A model generated the notes under the pieces. It was not told where the DNA came from. It saw nothing but the letters and a program-made list of their open reading frames with translations, and did no database searches. This document shows positions 46,655 to 58,189 of a stretch of 64,000 nt of DNA, piece after piece. A program made the position numbers and the translations under genes. Source of the stretch: Zingiber officinale (Eukaryota; Streptophyta; Magnoliopsida; Zingiberales; Zingiberaceae); assembly GCF_018446385.1 (NCBI RefSeq), contig NC_055990.1:137900996-137964995 (forward strand), written 5' to 3'. The number at the start of each line of letters is the position of its first letter. The first letter of the stretch is position 1.

Positions 46655-47373
46655 TAATTTCCTATAACCATCCATAAAGGAAGTTTAATTTAGTGATCCA
46701 CAACAAACTCATCCGTTGTGGAGGGAGGCACTCAGAGCCAACACGCAAGTTTGCTGTATCACTTACAAACTAGTAATAGAGACCGTGGAATTTTACTAAT
46801 CCCTCTCCCACTTAGTTTTTAAAGGTGAGGATTTTTGATTATGCTAGCATACATCACATGCACACACACATCACAGTAAATAAAAGCAATAAATATGGAA
46901 ATTAATTTTCCAACTATTATGACATTTTCCATCACTATCCTTCGTGTGCTGTCAGCCCTAGGGTTCATGCCATCGGGTCCATCGAGCTTCCTTTTCCCCT
47001 GCGTCTCTGGTCCTCCAATAGCACTACGCCTAGTAAGAATACAATCCGCAACCGAAAAAATAAAATTTTACATACATCGATCCTATATTCCACAAGGGAA
47101 TGTACATCATGTCTAGATCGAACATAAATGTAAAATCTTAGGGCTAATACAGCTCCTGCTGTATTAGTTAAATATAATCATGCACACATAATAAAATGCC
47201 CTTGACATGTCCAAGGGTTCAATCACACACAATATCTATAAGTCATAATTGTTGGAGCCTGCAATCGCAAAGTTAGCACATCCTACTATTATCCTGCCTA
47301 AATTACGTATGACATGTGCATAATTAAGCTGAAAACCAAACACACAGAGGCAAACCCTAGCTCTAATACCAAT
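46655..47373 (-). mobile_element. 5' internal region of element 2, beyond the Ty3 insertion
   Basis: Contains the leader and primer binding site (minus TGGTATTAGAGC) adjoining LTR 47374. No open gag frame survives. 47057-47373 matches 32541-32854. Confidence 0.75.
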
Positions 47374-50128
47374 TGTTGGTTAGTCCTAGGAAGATCTTAC
47401 CGGTTCCACTATACAAAAAATTTGTACAAGTGTCGAACCTATCCTAATAACCTATTGTGTTCTTTAGAAATTAAATTCGGAATTGCAAACGGAACTTAAC
47501 ATTATTGATTCCAAATTTAACTTATCTGTTATTAATGGTTTAGACTTGGATCGCAAACGATACTTAACATTATTGATCCAAATCCACCTACTTTATAAAT
47601 TTAATTAAATATTAATTTCAAAAATCAGCTTCCAGGTTAAACATGGCAAGGCACTAGACTTTCTTGGATATGGGAGCAACCACCACTTCCTAGACAATGT
47701 CTTTCAATGAAATCTAATATTTAATTTCCTTATATAACCCTAGGTTTAACCAAAAGGAACAATCGAATCATAAATTCGAAAAACAAAAAAAAACACAAAC
47801 TCGAATCACAAATTCGAAACCTAGAATTATATGCCTCTTGTGTTTGGAATTCATACAAAGAAAAACTAGTATGATGCGGAAAACAATTACTAGTTATACC
47901 TTTCTTTGTATGCAACGACCTCTTGATCTTCTACTGTATTCCTGTTCTTATCCCGGACGTTGTGTGGGCAATGATCTACCAAGATGAGAACCACCCAAAC
48001 CCTTCTTCTTCCTCCTTGCAAGTTTCAGCCAAGCTCCTCTCCTTGAGATGAAGAGTTTCGGCCACCACCACCAAGCTCCAAGGAATGCTAGAAACAAAGC
48101 CTCCTTTCTCTCCTTCTCCTCCAAGCAAGATCCGACCACCACCAGAAAGCTCCAAGGGATGATGCCGCCGGCCACTAAAGAAGAAGAGAAGAAGAGAGGA
48201 GCAAGGACTAGGGCCGACCACCACCAAGGAAGAGAGGGAGGAAACTAGAATATAGTTGTTACCCATGAAGGCACCCCTACCCCCTCTTTTATAATCCTTG
48301 GTCTTGGCAAATAAGGAAAATTTAAATAAACACTTCCTTATTTTCTTTGCCATGAAAAGGAAAATTTAATTAATTAAAACCAATTTCCTTTTGTTAAATC
48401 CACATGGCCGACCACCTCATTGCTCCAAGCAAGGAAAGTTTTAACACAAAATTAAAACTTCCTAATTTGTTTCTGAAAATTTTAAAATAAAAATTTCTCT
48501 AACAATTTTTCCCTTCATGGTTGGTTATAAAAGGAATTTTATAAATTAAAATCTCTCTATTAAAACATGTGGATGATTTCCAAAAAGGAAAGTTATCTTT
48601 TAAAATTAAAATCTTCCTCTCAATCTACAAATAAGGAAAGATATCAAATCTTTTCTTAATCTTTTGTAGAAACTTATAAAAGGAAAATTTATAATTTTTA
48701 AAACTCTCTTTTAAATCATGAACATGGTTACAAAAAAGGAAAGTTTTCTCAAAATTAAACTCTTCCTTTCAATGTACAAATAAGGAAAGATATCAAATCT
48801 TTTCTTAATCTTTTGTAGAAAGCTATAAAAGAAAAGATTTATAATTTTAAAACTCTCTTTTAAATCATGAACATGGTTACAAAAAAGGAAAGTTTTCTCA
48901 AAAATAAAATCTTCCTTTCAATCTACAAATAAGGAAAGATATCAAATCTTTTCTTAATCTTTTGTAGAAAGCTATAAAAGGAAATATTTATAATTTTAAA
49001 ACTCTATTTTAAAACCTTAGAATCCACATAAGAAAAATTTTTAAAAATTAAAATCCTTTTAATTTGATGTGGCCGACCACACTAAGCTTGGGTTCAAGCT
49101 AGGGCCAACCACACAACTTGGCTCATCCTATTTGCTTGGCCGGCCCAAGCTTGCTTGGATGACCACCTTAGGATGGGTATAAAGGTGGGTATAAGTGGGT
49201 ATAATTCTCTATATACAAGAGGCTACGATAGGGACCGAGAAGAGGAATTGGTTTTGGTCTCCCGATGAAATTAAACTTCTCGTGTTTGCCCCGAACACCC
49301 AACTTAATTTCATCAATAATAATTCATACCACTAAAGAATTATTATTGAACTATCGCTCCAATCCCAAATTATATTTTGGGCTCTTTCTTATTATAAGTG
49401 TGTTAGTCTCCGTTATGTTTAAGATGTCGAATGCCCACTAATTAAATGAGTTACTGACAACTCACTTCAATTAATATCTTAGTCCAAGAGTAGTACCACT
49501 CAACCTTATCGTCATGTCGGACTAAGTCCACCTGCAGGGTTTAACATGACAATCCTTATGAGTTTCTCTTGGGGGCATTATCAACCTAGATTACTAGGAC
49601 ACAATTTCCTTCTATAATCAACAACACACACTATAAGTAATATCATTTTTCAACTTATCGGGGCTATTGATTTATCGAGCTAAATATCACCTTTTGATAA
49701 GTTAAAGAAATAAATACTAAATATATATGCTTGTTATTATATTAGGATTAAGAGCACACACTTCCATAATAACTAAGGTCTTGTTCTTTTATTAAGTCAG
49801 TATAAAAAGAACTTACCTAAATGATCCTGCTCAATACACTCAGAGTGTACTAGTGTAATTTATCAGTCAAGATAAACTAATACCTAATTACACTACGACT
49901 ATTCCAATGGTTTATTCCTTTCCATCTCAGTCGTGAGCTACTGTTTATAATTTATAAGGAATTGATAACATGATCTTCTGTGTGTGACACCACACACTAT
50001 GTTATCTACAATATAAATTAATCGAACAACTACACTTAACTTATAAATGTAGATATTTGACTAATATGATTCTTATTTCTAAGTAAATATTTATACAAAA
50101 AGCTAGACTTTTAGTATAGATTCCAACA
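47374..50128 (-). repeat. 5' LTR of element 2
   Basis: 2755 bp, pairs with 32855-35632. The same TAAGGAAAGATAT repeats appear at 48590-48960. It ends CCAACA against gag-only Copia DNA. Confidence 0.9.
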
Positions 50129-50664
50129 ATGTCGTCCGAATTGGAAGTCGAGGTTTTCTCCGGACTTACATTAATGGCGAGTCATCAAGACGAATACGAA
50201 GAAAGCTCTTCCAAAATAAGCATCGAGAGCATCGATGAAGGGGGAGCAACATCGGAAGAAAGCAGTAGTTCAGGGGGAGCCACAGACAACGAGATCGACA
50301 AGGTAAGTCAGGTACAATCTCTCCCACCTGACAATTTGTTAAGTTTGTAAAATTATTAACTAAAGATTATTGCAAACTAGAAAAAGAAATTAAAAATTTA
50401 AAATTAATTCAATCAAAATCTTGCCCATTAGAGGAATTTGATAAAATAAAGTCAAAAAATGATATTTTGCAAAAAGAAGTAATGAAATTGAAAAATAATG
50501 CATGCTCATATAACACAAGTTTTAGAAAATTCAATCTAAATTGGTATTTTAGATACCACAAAGGACAAATTAGAAATATTTCAATGAAATATGTCCCTAG
50601 AAAATACCTAATCAATCCAGTTGGCTGGAACCTATATTGGGTTCCCAAGTCTTGCCTAACTTGA
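50129..50664 (+). pseudogene. C-terminal part of gag, element 3
   Basis: Matches element 1 gag from the acidic region (MASHQDEYEESSSKISIES) to the end (PVGWNLYWVPKSCLT). A one-base shift near 50340 separates the acidic part from the coiled coil (NDILQKEVMKLKNNACSYN), so it is broken. Confidence 0.8.
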
Positions 50665-51427
50665 ACTTTATTTAGACTTTGAGTTTTCAGCGAGAAAATT
50701 AAACGTTTAATTTCCTTATGCGACCTTATCTAGAAGTAGTTAATGATCAAATAATCAAGAAGGCCTAGTGCCTCGCCACAGCCTGGTAGTCAAATATTGA
50801 AATTAAATGTTTAATTGACTAACTGATAAAGCATTAAAAATTAAAATTAGATAATGCTTTGAATAGTTATTCAATTTTTTTTAATTCTAATCTATTTAAC
50901 TTAAAGTTTTTTTTACTTGTGCTTTACCAAAATGTATTTTACATGTTGCACAAATTTAAATTAGTAATTTTTTTTACTTAGAAATTTTTTACTTAAAGTT
51001 TTTTCAGATTTACTTTACCAAAATTTCTACAAAAATTAATTCGTAAAAATTTATTTAATTGAGAAAATTTTTATTTTTTTTTACTTAGAAAATGTTTCTA
51101 AAATTATTACATTTTTAGAGTTATCAAAATTATTCTCAATATTTTCAAAATCAAGGTTTACTTAGAAATTCACTTTTTACTTAAAAATTTCTCATTTTTA
51201 AACTTAGAATTTTTTTTTTACTTAGAAAATTATTACCCTTAGATGTTTCTTGGTACCCCATTTTTGTGTGATCAAAGGGGGTGAAGGAAAATATTAAGTC
51301 TAGGGGGAGGTAGATTTTCAAATCAATATTTTTTATTTTTTGTACTTTATTGCAGAAAGTATTATTTTAACTTTATGTATGTTTACCCTAACTTAAATTG
51401 GGTTGCTCACATCAAAAAGGCGGAGAT

Positions 51428-52645
51428 TGTTGGAACCCCAAGATTATTTTGATGTAATCAAACAAGTTACGTTAGGTCATGTTGGTTTTTTATCCCTATG
51501 TCTAAGGGCATCTCCAATGCAAGGTTTATGAGAGGTTTGTAAAATCAAAAAGGCTGAATAAAAAGTCTTAGAATCATTATAGAGGTGAGGTTTGAGGTTT
51601 GTAGTTTAAGAGTAGTAGTGAAAACACAAACTTGCTCTTTTGTGTTAAATTTGATGCAATATGCATGAAGCCATGCAACTCATGCTATGACATGGATTAT
51701 AAGAAAGCTCATTTAGAGCTTTAACCATTGAAGATATTTCAATGAGCTTTCATATTGTTGATGTGGCATATTGAGATCTTGAAAAAAACTCATTTAGAGT
51801 TCTAACCATTAGAGATGCTCTAAGTGTGTAGGAGCTTAGGAGCACAGGAAGTCGAGCGGAAGGCGCGACTAGCGAGAAGGACAACACGGGAGAGAGTCGA
51901 CAGACTCGGTGCGTCTGAGGGATGAGGTGCCTCGGAAGAGTACGCCGGTGGACGAGAAGAATGTGTGCGACGTTCGAGGGACGAAAAGTGGAAGCAGAAG
52001 CTTGCTCGAGGAGAAGGCCGAAATTAGATTCGGGTGAGCCTTATTTCGGTTGGCCGAAATCACCCAAGCGAGCGGAGCCGGAGTAGAAGACCCAGACCGA
52101 GGTGAGCTGCATAGGAACAGAGAGCCAAGATAAAAAAAGTCAACCCTGTTGACTTTAAGGGTTCAGGCGCTCGGAGCGATTTCGAGCGCTGAAACCTAGT
52201 TTTATCCACGGTCGACGTGGATGTTGACCGTTGTGAAGGAGATAAAGTTTTATCCCCTTCTAGGTGCATGGAACCCTTCCAGGTGCCCCGACCAAGGCTA
52301 TAAATGTAGCCTTGGTCCAGAAGCTTTATAACAATAAGCATTTTGTAATACAACACTTGTTCGCTCTTCATTGTTAGTTTAGATTCTCATTTTCTGTGTT
52401 GTCTCTGCTGTAAGAGGCTTCTCCGCCTGAAGGAGATCGTTAGTGCATTAACTTCCTTGGATTAACAACCTCCTCGGTTGTAACCAAGTAAAAACTGTGA
52501 ACCTCATCCTTTAGTTCATTTCTTTAATTATTTATGTAAATGTTATTTTAAAGTCCGAGAAGGGTATCTCTTTTATCTTGTGCAGGGCTATTCAACCCCC
52601 CCCCCCCCCCCCTCCCCTCTTCTAGCCAGCCAACCAAGGGACCAA
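51428..52645 (+). repeat. 3' LTR of element 3, with a MITE inside
   Basis: Starts TGTTGGAACC like element 1's LTRs and keeps the TATA palindrome (about 52294-52317). A run of about 19 C lies at about 52598. The 3' limit is approximate because the CCTACA end is degraded. Confidence 0.82.
51506..51820. mobile_element. Tourist-like (PIF/Harbinger) MITE, TSD TAA
   Basis: 315 bp, terminal inverted repeats GGGCATCTCCAATG and (complement) GAGCATCTCTAATG, flanked by TAA at 51503-51505 and 51821-51823. Both LTRs of element 1 show the empty site (TCTAAGTGTG) at the same place. Confidence 0.92.
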
Positions 52646-52647
52646 AA

Positions 52648-54085
52648 ATAAGTGAGCTTGCTCTCACGACCAAGTCTTAGACTCTCAAGCCTACTGACAG
52701 AGTTATAAGTGAGCATACTCTCGCGACCAAGTCCTAGACTTTCAAGCTAATCGGCCGAATTATAAGTGACCCTACTCTTATGACCAAGTTTCAGACTCTC
52801 AAGTCGACCAGCCAAGTTATAAGTCAGTCTATTCTCACGACCAAGTCCCAAACTCTCATGTTGACCAACCGAGTTATAAGTGAGCATGCTCTCACGACCA
52901 AGTCCCAAACGCTTGACCCGACTGGCCTAGTTATAAGTGAGTCTTCTCTCACGACCAAGTCCCAGACTCTCGAGCTAATCAGCTGAGTTATAAGTGAGCA
53001 TGCTTACACAACCAAGTCCCAAACTCTCAAGCTAACCAACCGAGTTATAGGTGAGACTCTTCTCACAACCAAGTCATAGACTCTCGCATGACCGACCAAG
53101 TTATAAGTGAGCATGCTGTCACAACCAAGTCTTAAACTTTTGTGTTGACCGACCATTGAGTTATAAGTAAGTGTGCTCTCATGACTAAGTCCCAGACTCT
53201 CAAACCGACTGACCAAGTTATAAGTGAGTCTGATCTCATGACCAAGTCCCAGACTCTCGTGCTAACTAGTCGAGTTATAAGTGAACGTGCTCTCATGACC
53301 AAGTCTCGGACTCTCAAGCCGATCGATAGAGTTATAAGTGAGTCTGCTCTTACATATAAGTCTTAGACTTTCGAGCTGACCGACCGAGTTATAAATGAGT
53401 GTGCTCTTACAACCAAGTTCCAGACTCTCGATTTAATCGACCGAGTTATAAGTGAGTTTACTCTCATGACCAAGTCCTAGACTCTTGAGCCAACCAATTG
53501 AGTTATAAGTGAGTGTTCTCTCACAACCAAGTCCCAGACTCTTGAGCCGAACGACCGAGTTATAAGTGAGCCTGCCCTCACGACCAAGTCTTAAACTCTC
53601 TAGCTGACCGATTGAGTTATAGTGAGTCTGCTCTCATAACTAAGTCCCAGACTCTCACTCTGACTGACTGAGCTATAAGTGAGTGTGCTCTCATAACCAA
53701 GTCCCAGACTCCCACACCGACTGACCGAGTTATAAGTGAGTGTACTCTCATGACCAAATCTCAGACTCTCAAGTCAACCAACTGAGTTATAAGTGAGCCT
53801 GCTCTCACAACCAAGTCTGAGACTCTCGCATCGACTAACTGAGTTATAAGTCAGTGTACACATATAACCAAGTCTTAGACTCTCAATCTGACCGACCGAA
53901 TTATAAGTGAGCCTGCTCTCACGATCAATTTCTAGACTCTCGAGCTGGCCGATCGAGTTATAAGTGAGCTTGCTCTCATGACCAAGTCCCTAACTCTCAT
54001 GTCGTTCAGCCAAGTTATAAGCGTGTCTACTCACGTACCCAGAAAATTCAGACTCTCAGTCCCTTGGCCAAGTTATAAGCGGGGT
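52648..54085. repeat. 57-bp minisatellite, about 26 units
   Basis: Marker TTATAAGT recurs at 52703, 52760, 52817, 52874, 52931, 52988 and onward to 54073, almost always exactly 57 bases apart (rare 56, 58 or 60). A unit has TTATAAGTGAGC, CTCTCACGACCAAGTC, CAGACTCTC and a variable GACCGACCGAG end. The repeat unit length is not a multiple of a coding domain in any frame I can recognise. Confidence 0.95.
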
Positions 54086-54557
54086 TGCCCATTTCGATCG
54101 ACCGTTCAGTCGAATATAAAATCTAGAATCTTGGTCCCTTGGCTACTCGCTCGGCACAACTCAGCCGCTCACTTGGCACCAATTGACGAATGACATTTTT
54201 AAAATCAAATTCCAATAACTCAATTTCTGATCAACAAAATTCCATTATGCAAAATAATGGTAGTCTACTCAAAGGTCGTTCGGTAAGTCATCAAATCTCG
54301 ACCATCCACTCACCAAATTAACAAAAAATCAATTGGCAAAATCACTCAATTTCAATATGTAAAAGTTAGTTGAGTCTCGGTTAAGCTTAGTTCAACTAGT
54401 CAGGAGCGATTCGGCTAAACAATAGGTTGTCTAGTCAATCATACTCATGCCTCCTTCAACTAAACTTGAAGGAGAGACTTGTGATCTGGAGAATAGGAAG
54501 AGCAGCCACGAGGGAAAAGAAGGTTAAATTGGCAGGTTGAGTTGTGATAGGTCAAGG
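54086..54557. mobile_element. Gypsy-LTR-like relic after the minisatellite
   Basis: Shares CTCGGC-rich words and the CTCCTTCAACTAAACTTGAAGGAG-type hairpin idea (about 54450-54475) with the gypsy LTR region near 26800. The minisatellite is probably part of the same old LTR. Confidence 0.4.
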
Positions 54558-55892
54558 TGTTGGTGCATTTTGCACTAATAGTCTAACTCAAGTTTTGATG
54601 AATGACAAGTGAGTTAAGTTAGGTGTTTTTGTGATTAACCACTTTACCAAGTGTGCATAAGAAGTCCAGATAGATCAATGGGCTGACCAGATATCTGGCA
54701 GGAAATCTAGATAGGTCAATGGGTCAATCGGATAGTTGGTGCAAAGTTCAAATAGGTCAATGGGCCAATCGGATATCTGACAAGAAGTCCAGCTAAGTCA
54801 ATGGATCAATCAGATAGCTAGTGTGAAGTCCAAATAGGTCAATGGGTCGACCGAATATCTGGCAGAAAGTCTAGTTGGGTCTGCGGACCAGACAACTCAC
54901 AAATTGGTAAGTAAAGGTATGTCACTGGAGGAGAGTGACTCAGTGAGGACGCGTCCCGATTGAGGGGACAATAGGCATTGGTCTAATTTAGGATCATTTT
55001 GGATCCCTAAACTGAGACCTTGACTAGTTCCTAGTCCTGCGAGGACAGGAACTAATTACTACCACTTATTATAACAATGTTAACTTTGTTTTGCAGGGTA
55101 AATATTTTAGTTATTAGACTAATACATTTTGCAGGGCAAAAAGAGCAAAAACCTTCAGATGAATAGAATCCGAAGGCACCTTCAACCAGTGGAAGACGTC
55201 TTCATACTATTCATCGGAGACGCCTTCTATGACTATGAAAGGAGCTTTCCGCAAGATGAACTTTGGACAAAGTCACGGATAGAAATCGGGCTATTCATGA
55301 TCAACTTTCTCAAGTTGGAGGTGCCTTTAATGGCTATGGAAGGTGCCTTCCATGCCCTATATAAGGCAGTCTCAAGAAGGCTTTAAAAGAGAACACATAT
55401 ACGAGCTACTATACATCCATTTGAGGTTCTGACTGCTCTAGGCTCTTGCTATGACTCTGCTGAGAAGCCATTGCGCCAACGACTATTCTGAGGACTTCTG
55501 ATCATAGCCAGTAGATCGACATAGACACACGAATAAGCTACTTCAATCCCTAAGTGTCGGTAACATTTTATTATTGTACTTAAATTCTGTAAATGGGAAG
55601 TGTAGTCTATTACACTTCTCTGATCTTCCTTGTATTCGATTTTCTCTTTCTGAGGTATCAGAAGAGACTTTTAGTGGATTACCCATTGATAGGTCTATGG
55701 AACCTAGGTCTTGGAGTAGGAGTCGTCTAAGGCTTTAAACCAAGTAAACTGTCTATGTTCTCATTGTCATTTTTCATTTTCTTATCTCTTTTTTCCTCTA
55801 CGTATACTTTGATTTCCAAATAGAAAATCAGTTTTTAAAAGACACATGATTCACCACCCCCCCCCCCCTCTCACGTGTATCTCGATCCAACA
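54558..55892 (+). repeat. 5' LTR of element 4
   Basis: 1335 bp. Contains repeated AAGTCCAGATAGGTCAATGG-like units at 54665-54880, a TATA box CTATATAAGG at 55357-55366 and a C run at about 55854. Its start matches the solo LTR at 59191-60221 (read on the minus strand). Confidence 0.85.
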
Positions 55893-56109
55893 AGTGGTAT
55901 CAGAGCAGATTCTGCTCTGAATTGGTGCAACCACTAATTAAGCCAGGGGGAATTGGTTCATTTATGGATTTCAATTTTTCTCGTTCGGATTTAACTCGAA
56001 ATTGGTGCAACTCCGCTCGTGTTCTTAGATATTTCATCTTATTTCTCAAACTCTGCTAATTCAAGACCAAGCCTCGGTACCTTCTTTAGTTGCTCTTTTC
56101 AGTTCTAAA

Positions 56110-56472
56110 TGGTCCAAAACAAGGATACAACACCGTCTGTTCACCACTTTTCAATGGAGATGATTTTTCATATTAAAAGAAATGCATTGAGGTGTACCTG
56201 AAGACTGACTTCGACTAATGGTTCAGCATCACCAAAAGATACAAGGTGCCAGTTGACCACAACACTAGAATTCCAATAGACTCAGAAAATTGGAATTCGG
56301 AAATGAAGAAGAAGGCCTAGATCGACTTCAAGGCCCTTAACACAATCCAGTGTGGATTAACAAAAGAGGAGCTAAACTGCGTCAGCCCATATGAAAATGC
56401 CAAGGAGTTATGGGACAAGCTCATTGAACTACACGAGGGAACAAACGATGTAAAGGTAACTAAAAGGGACTT
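56110..56472 (+). pseudogene. Gag, N-terminal part, of element 4
   Basis: From ATGGTCCAAAACAAGG; contains a UBN2-type Gag stretch (KELWDKLIELHEGTNDVKVT) in a frame with earlier stops. The sequence KVTKRD is cut by the CACTA insertion. Confidence 0.72.
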
Positions 56473-56499
56473 CACTACAACAAATTTGACTTTTCGCAG

Positions 56500-56815
56500 C
56501 ATGCAATTATGCTATCCACAACGCACATCGCACGTTGCACAACTGCAAGCTATTGAAACTCATAAGACAACAACAGCGTGCATCGCGCACTGCGGTTAAA
56601 AGCATTTTCAGCACACACTGTGCATTGCGGTTAAGAGCATTCACAGCGTGCACCGTGTGCTGCGGTTAAGAGCATTCGGAGCGCACACCGTGCGCTGCGG
56701 TTAATAACATTCGCAGTGTGCACCGTGCGCTGCGGTTAACAGCATTCGCAGTGTGCACCGTGCGCTGTTGTTAACAGCATTCGCAGCGCGCAATGCACGC
56801 TGCAGTTAAAATATC
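56500..56815. repeat. CACTA subterminal repeats
   Basis: At least six copies of a roughly 36-bp unit with ATTCGCAG, GTGCACCGTGCGCTGCGGTTAA-like core (written here in two overlapping words: GTGCACCGTGCG, GCGCTGCGGTTAA). Such arrays bind the transposase in En/Spm. Confidence 0.85.
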
Positions 56816-57235
56816 ATACAATTATCACTAATATTTATTTAAAATATATAATTTAAATTTAAAATTAAAAATTATCACAATTTATCAATCAATTAAAATA
56901 AAAATAAAAAATTACAAAATACAATAAAAATGTGAATATATAATTTTTATTCATCTAATAATAAGTTTACAAAGCTCACAAATTTATCTAAATTAAGTAC
57001 AAAAATCATGAATTTCTAACAATTAAAGATTTCATTGTCAACAATGTTCCAACACTACTTCAATCTAATATGCATCTAAGTATTCCACTTGCTACAAGTG
57101 TTTGTGCCGTTGTTAAGACTTCCATCTTAACCTCATCTCTCAGCTTCATATTTATGATCTGATGTCGAGAAACTATGACCAACCTCAATGTCCTCATCTT
57201 TATCTTTATCTCTAGCTTTGCTACCCCTATCTCCA

Positions 57236-57378
57236 TCATGAACTGTGCTCATTCTTTTGAGTGTTATCTTTTGAAGTATTTCCGTTTTCAAGCTCCTCCA
57301 TCTTTTCTAGTTCTTCTATCCTTGCCATAATTTGAGCATATTCTTCATCTTCATCAATCTTTTGTAGATTTTCTATCT
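57236..57378 (-). pseudogene. Unknown exon-like fragment, acidic coiled coil
   Basis: Minus-strand frame after a CTACAAG acceptor-like site: DEDEEYAQIMARIEELEKME then ELENGN, ending in TGA. The pattern faintly recalls the URI/RMP prefoldin-like proteins, but I am not sure. It lies inside the CACTA element next to the MATE pieces. Confidence 0.35.
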
Positions 57379-58189
57379 TGTAGGTGTGTAAAGAATCTGT
57401 AATAGCTAGATTGAAAATTAGAAGGAAGCACCTTGTCTTTCACCCAAACTAATAATATATCATGTCTTGCAAATGTGAATATTTACAATGTGTATTTACA
57501 CAACAAATTAAAGTAAGTTGGAATCTCAAAAGTAGTTGCACATAGAGAAGCATGGAAGTTTCCAACTATACTAAGAAAACATACATTACACTATGTGATT
57601 CCATTTCAAATAGATCAATATGAAATCTCACAAGAACAATAAGTATATCTTGAAAAATGTTCTAAATCGAAATGTAACAAATAATTATGTGATTCCATTT
57701 CAAGAGAGAATGCTAATGTAGCTTACTATGGACCAAAACCTAACAAGAATACTTGAACCAAACCTAATCATCCCAAGTCTAGATTCAAACAACAGAAGGT
57801 TAGACCTGCAACTACCATATGCAGCTACATTAGTAAGTCTAGTAGTTATTCCTATGCCTAAGTTGTGCTACAGAAGTTGCTAGAAAAGTATAATATATTT
57901 CTGGATTTGAAGAATAAGCAAATTGACTAAAAAACATGATAGAATTCTTTTTCAGTGTAAATCACATACTACACGAAATGTTCACAAAACTGAACTTTGC
58001 TTACTAGTCACTTGATGTCACCGACTATCACAAGTATCTTCATCAACAGTATGCTTCAAGCGTTCGATCACTTTGTCCACTTGCAAACAGAGGGCATTCT
58101 CACATGTCCTATTTCATTAGGCTAAAAGAGGAGGAACAAATTCTATCACCATTTTCAGACAATGAAAATTTTGATATTTTTTTATGAAA

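Larger units (their letters stand above)
32855..50128 (-). mobile_element. Large LTR/Copia retrotransposon with 2.8-kb LTRs (element 2), degenerate and interrupted
   Basis: LTRs at 32855-35632 and 47374-50128 run TGTTGG...CCAACA. On the minus strand the 5' LTR is the right one: the primer binding site TGGTATTAGAGC abuts it at 47361-47372, and pol fragments read leftward to the left LTR. Without the Ty3 insertion (39552-46654 plus TSD) the internal region is about 4.6 kb, normal for Copia. Pol is riddled with stops. The right flank (50129) is gag of another element; the left flank is leader DNA of the same family rather than a target-site duplication. Confidence 0.88.
50129..52645 (+). mobile_element. 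3' half of a second gag-only Copia element (element 3)
   Basis: Starts abruptly inside gag at the border of element 2, continues through the same non-coding 3' internal region as element 1, and ends with one LTR (51428 to about 52645). The 5' half is not in the window next to it, so a deletion or rearrangement accompanied or followed the insertion. Confidence 0.85.

Noticed and set aside
52598..52616. Long C run (also at about 55854)
   Set aside because: Simple homopolymer in LTR ends; could be partly a sequencing artefact, so no meaning was assigned.
52648..54085. Regular repeats that could suggest a CRISPR array
   Set aside because: Repeat and spacer are not distinct: the whole 57-bp unit diverges evenly, and the setting is a plant genome full of retrotransposons.
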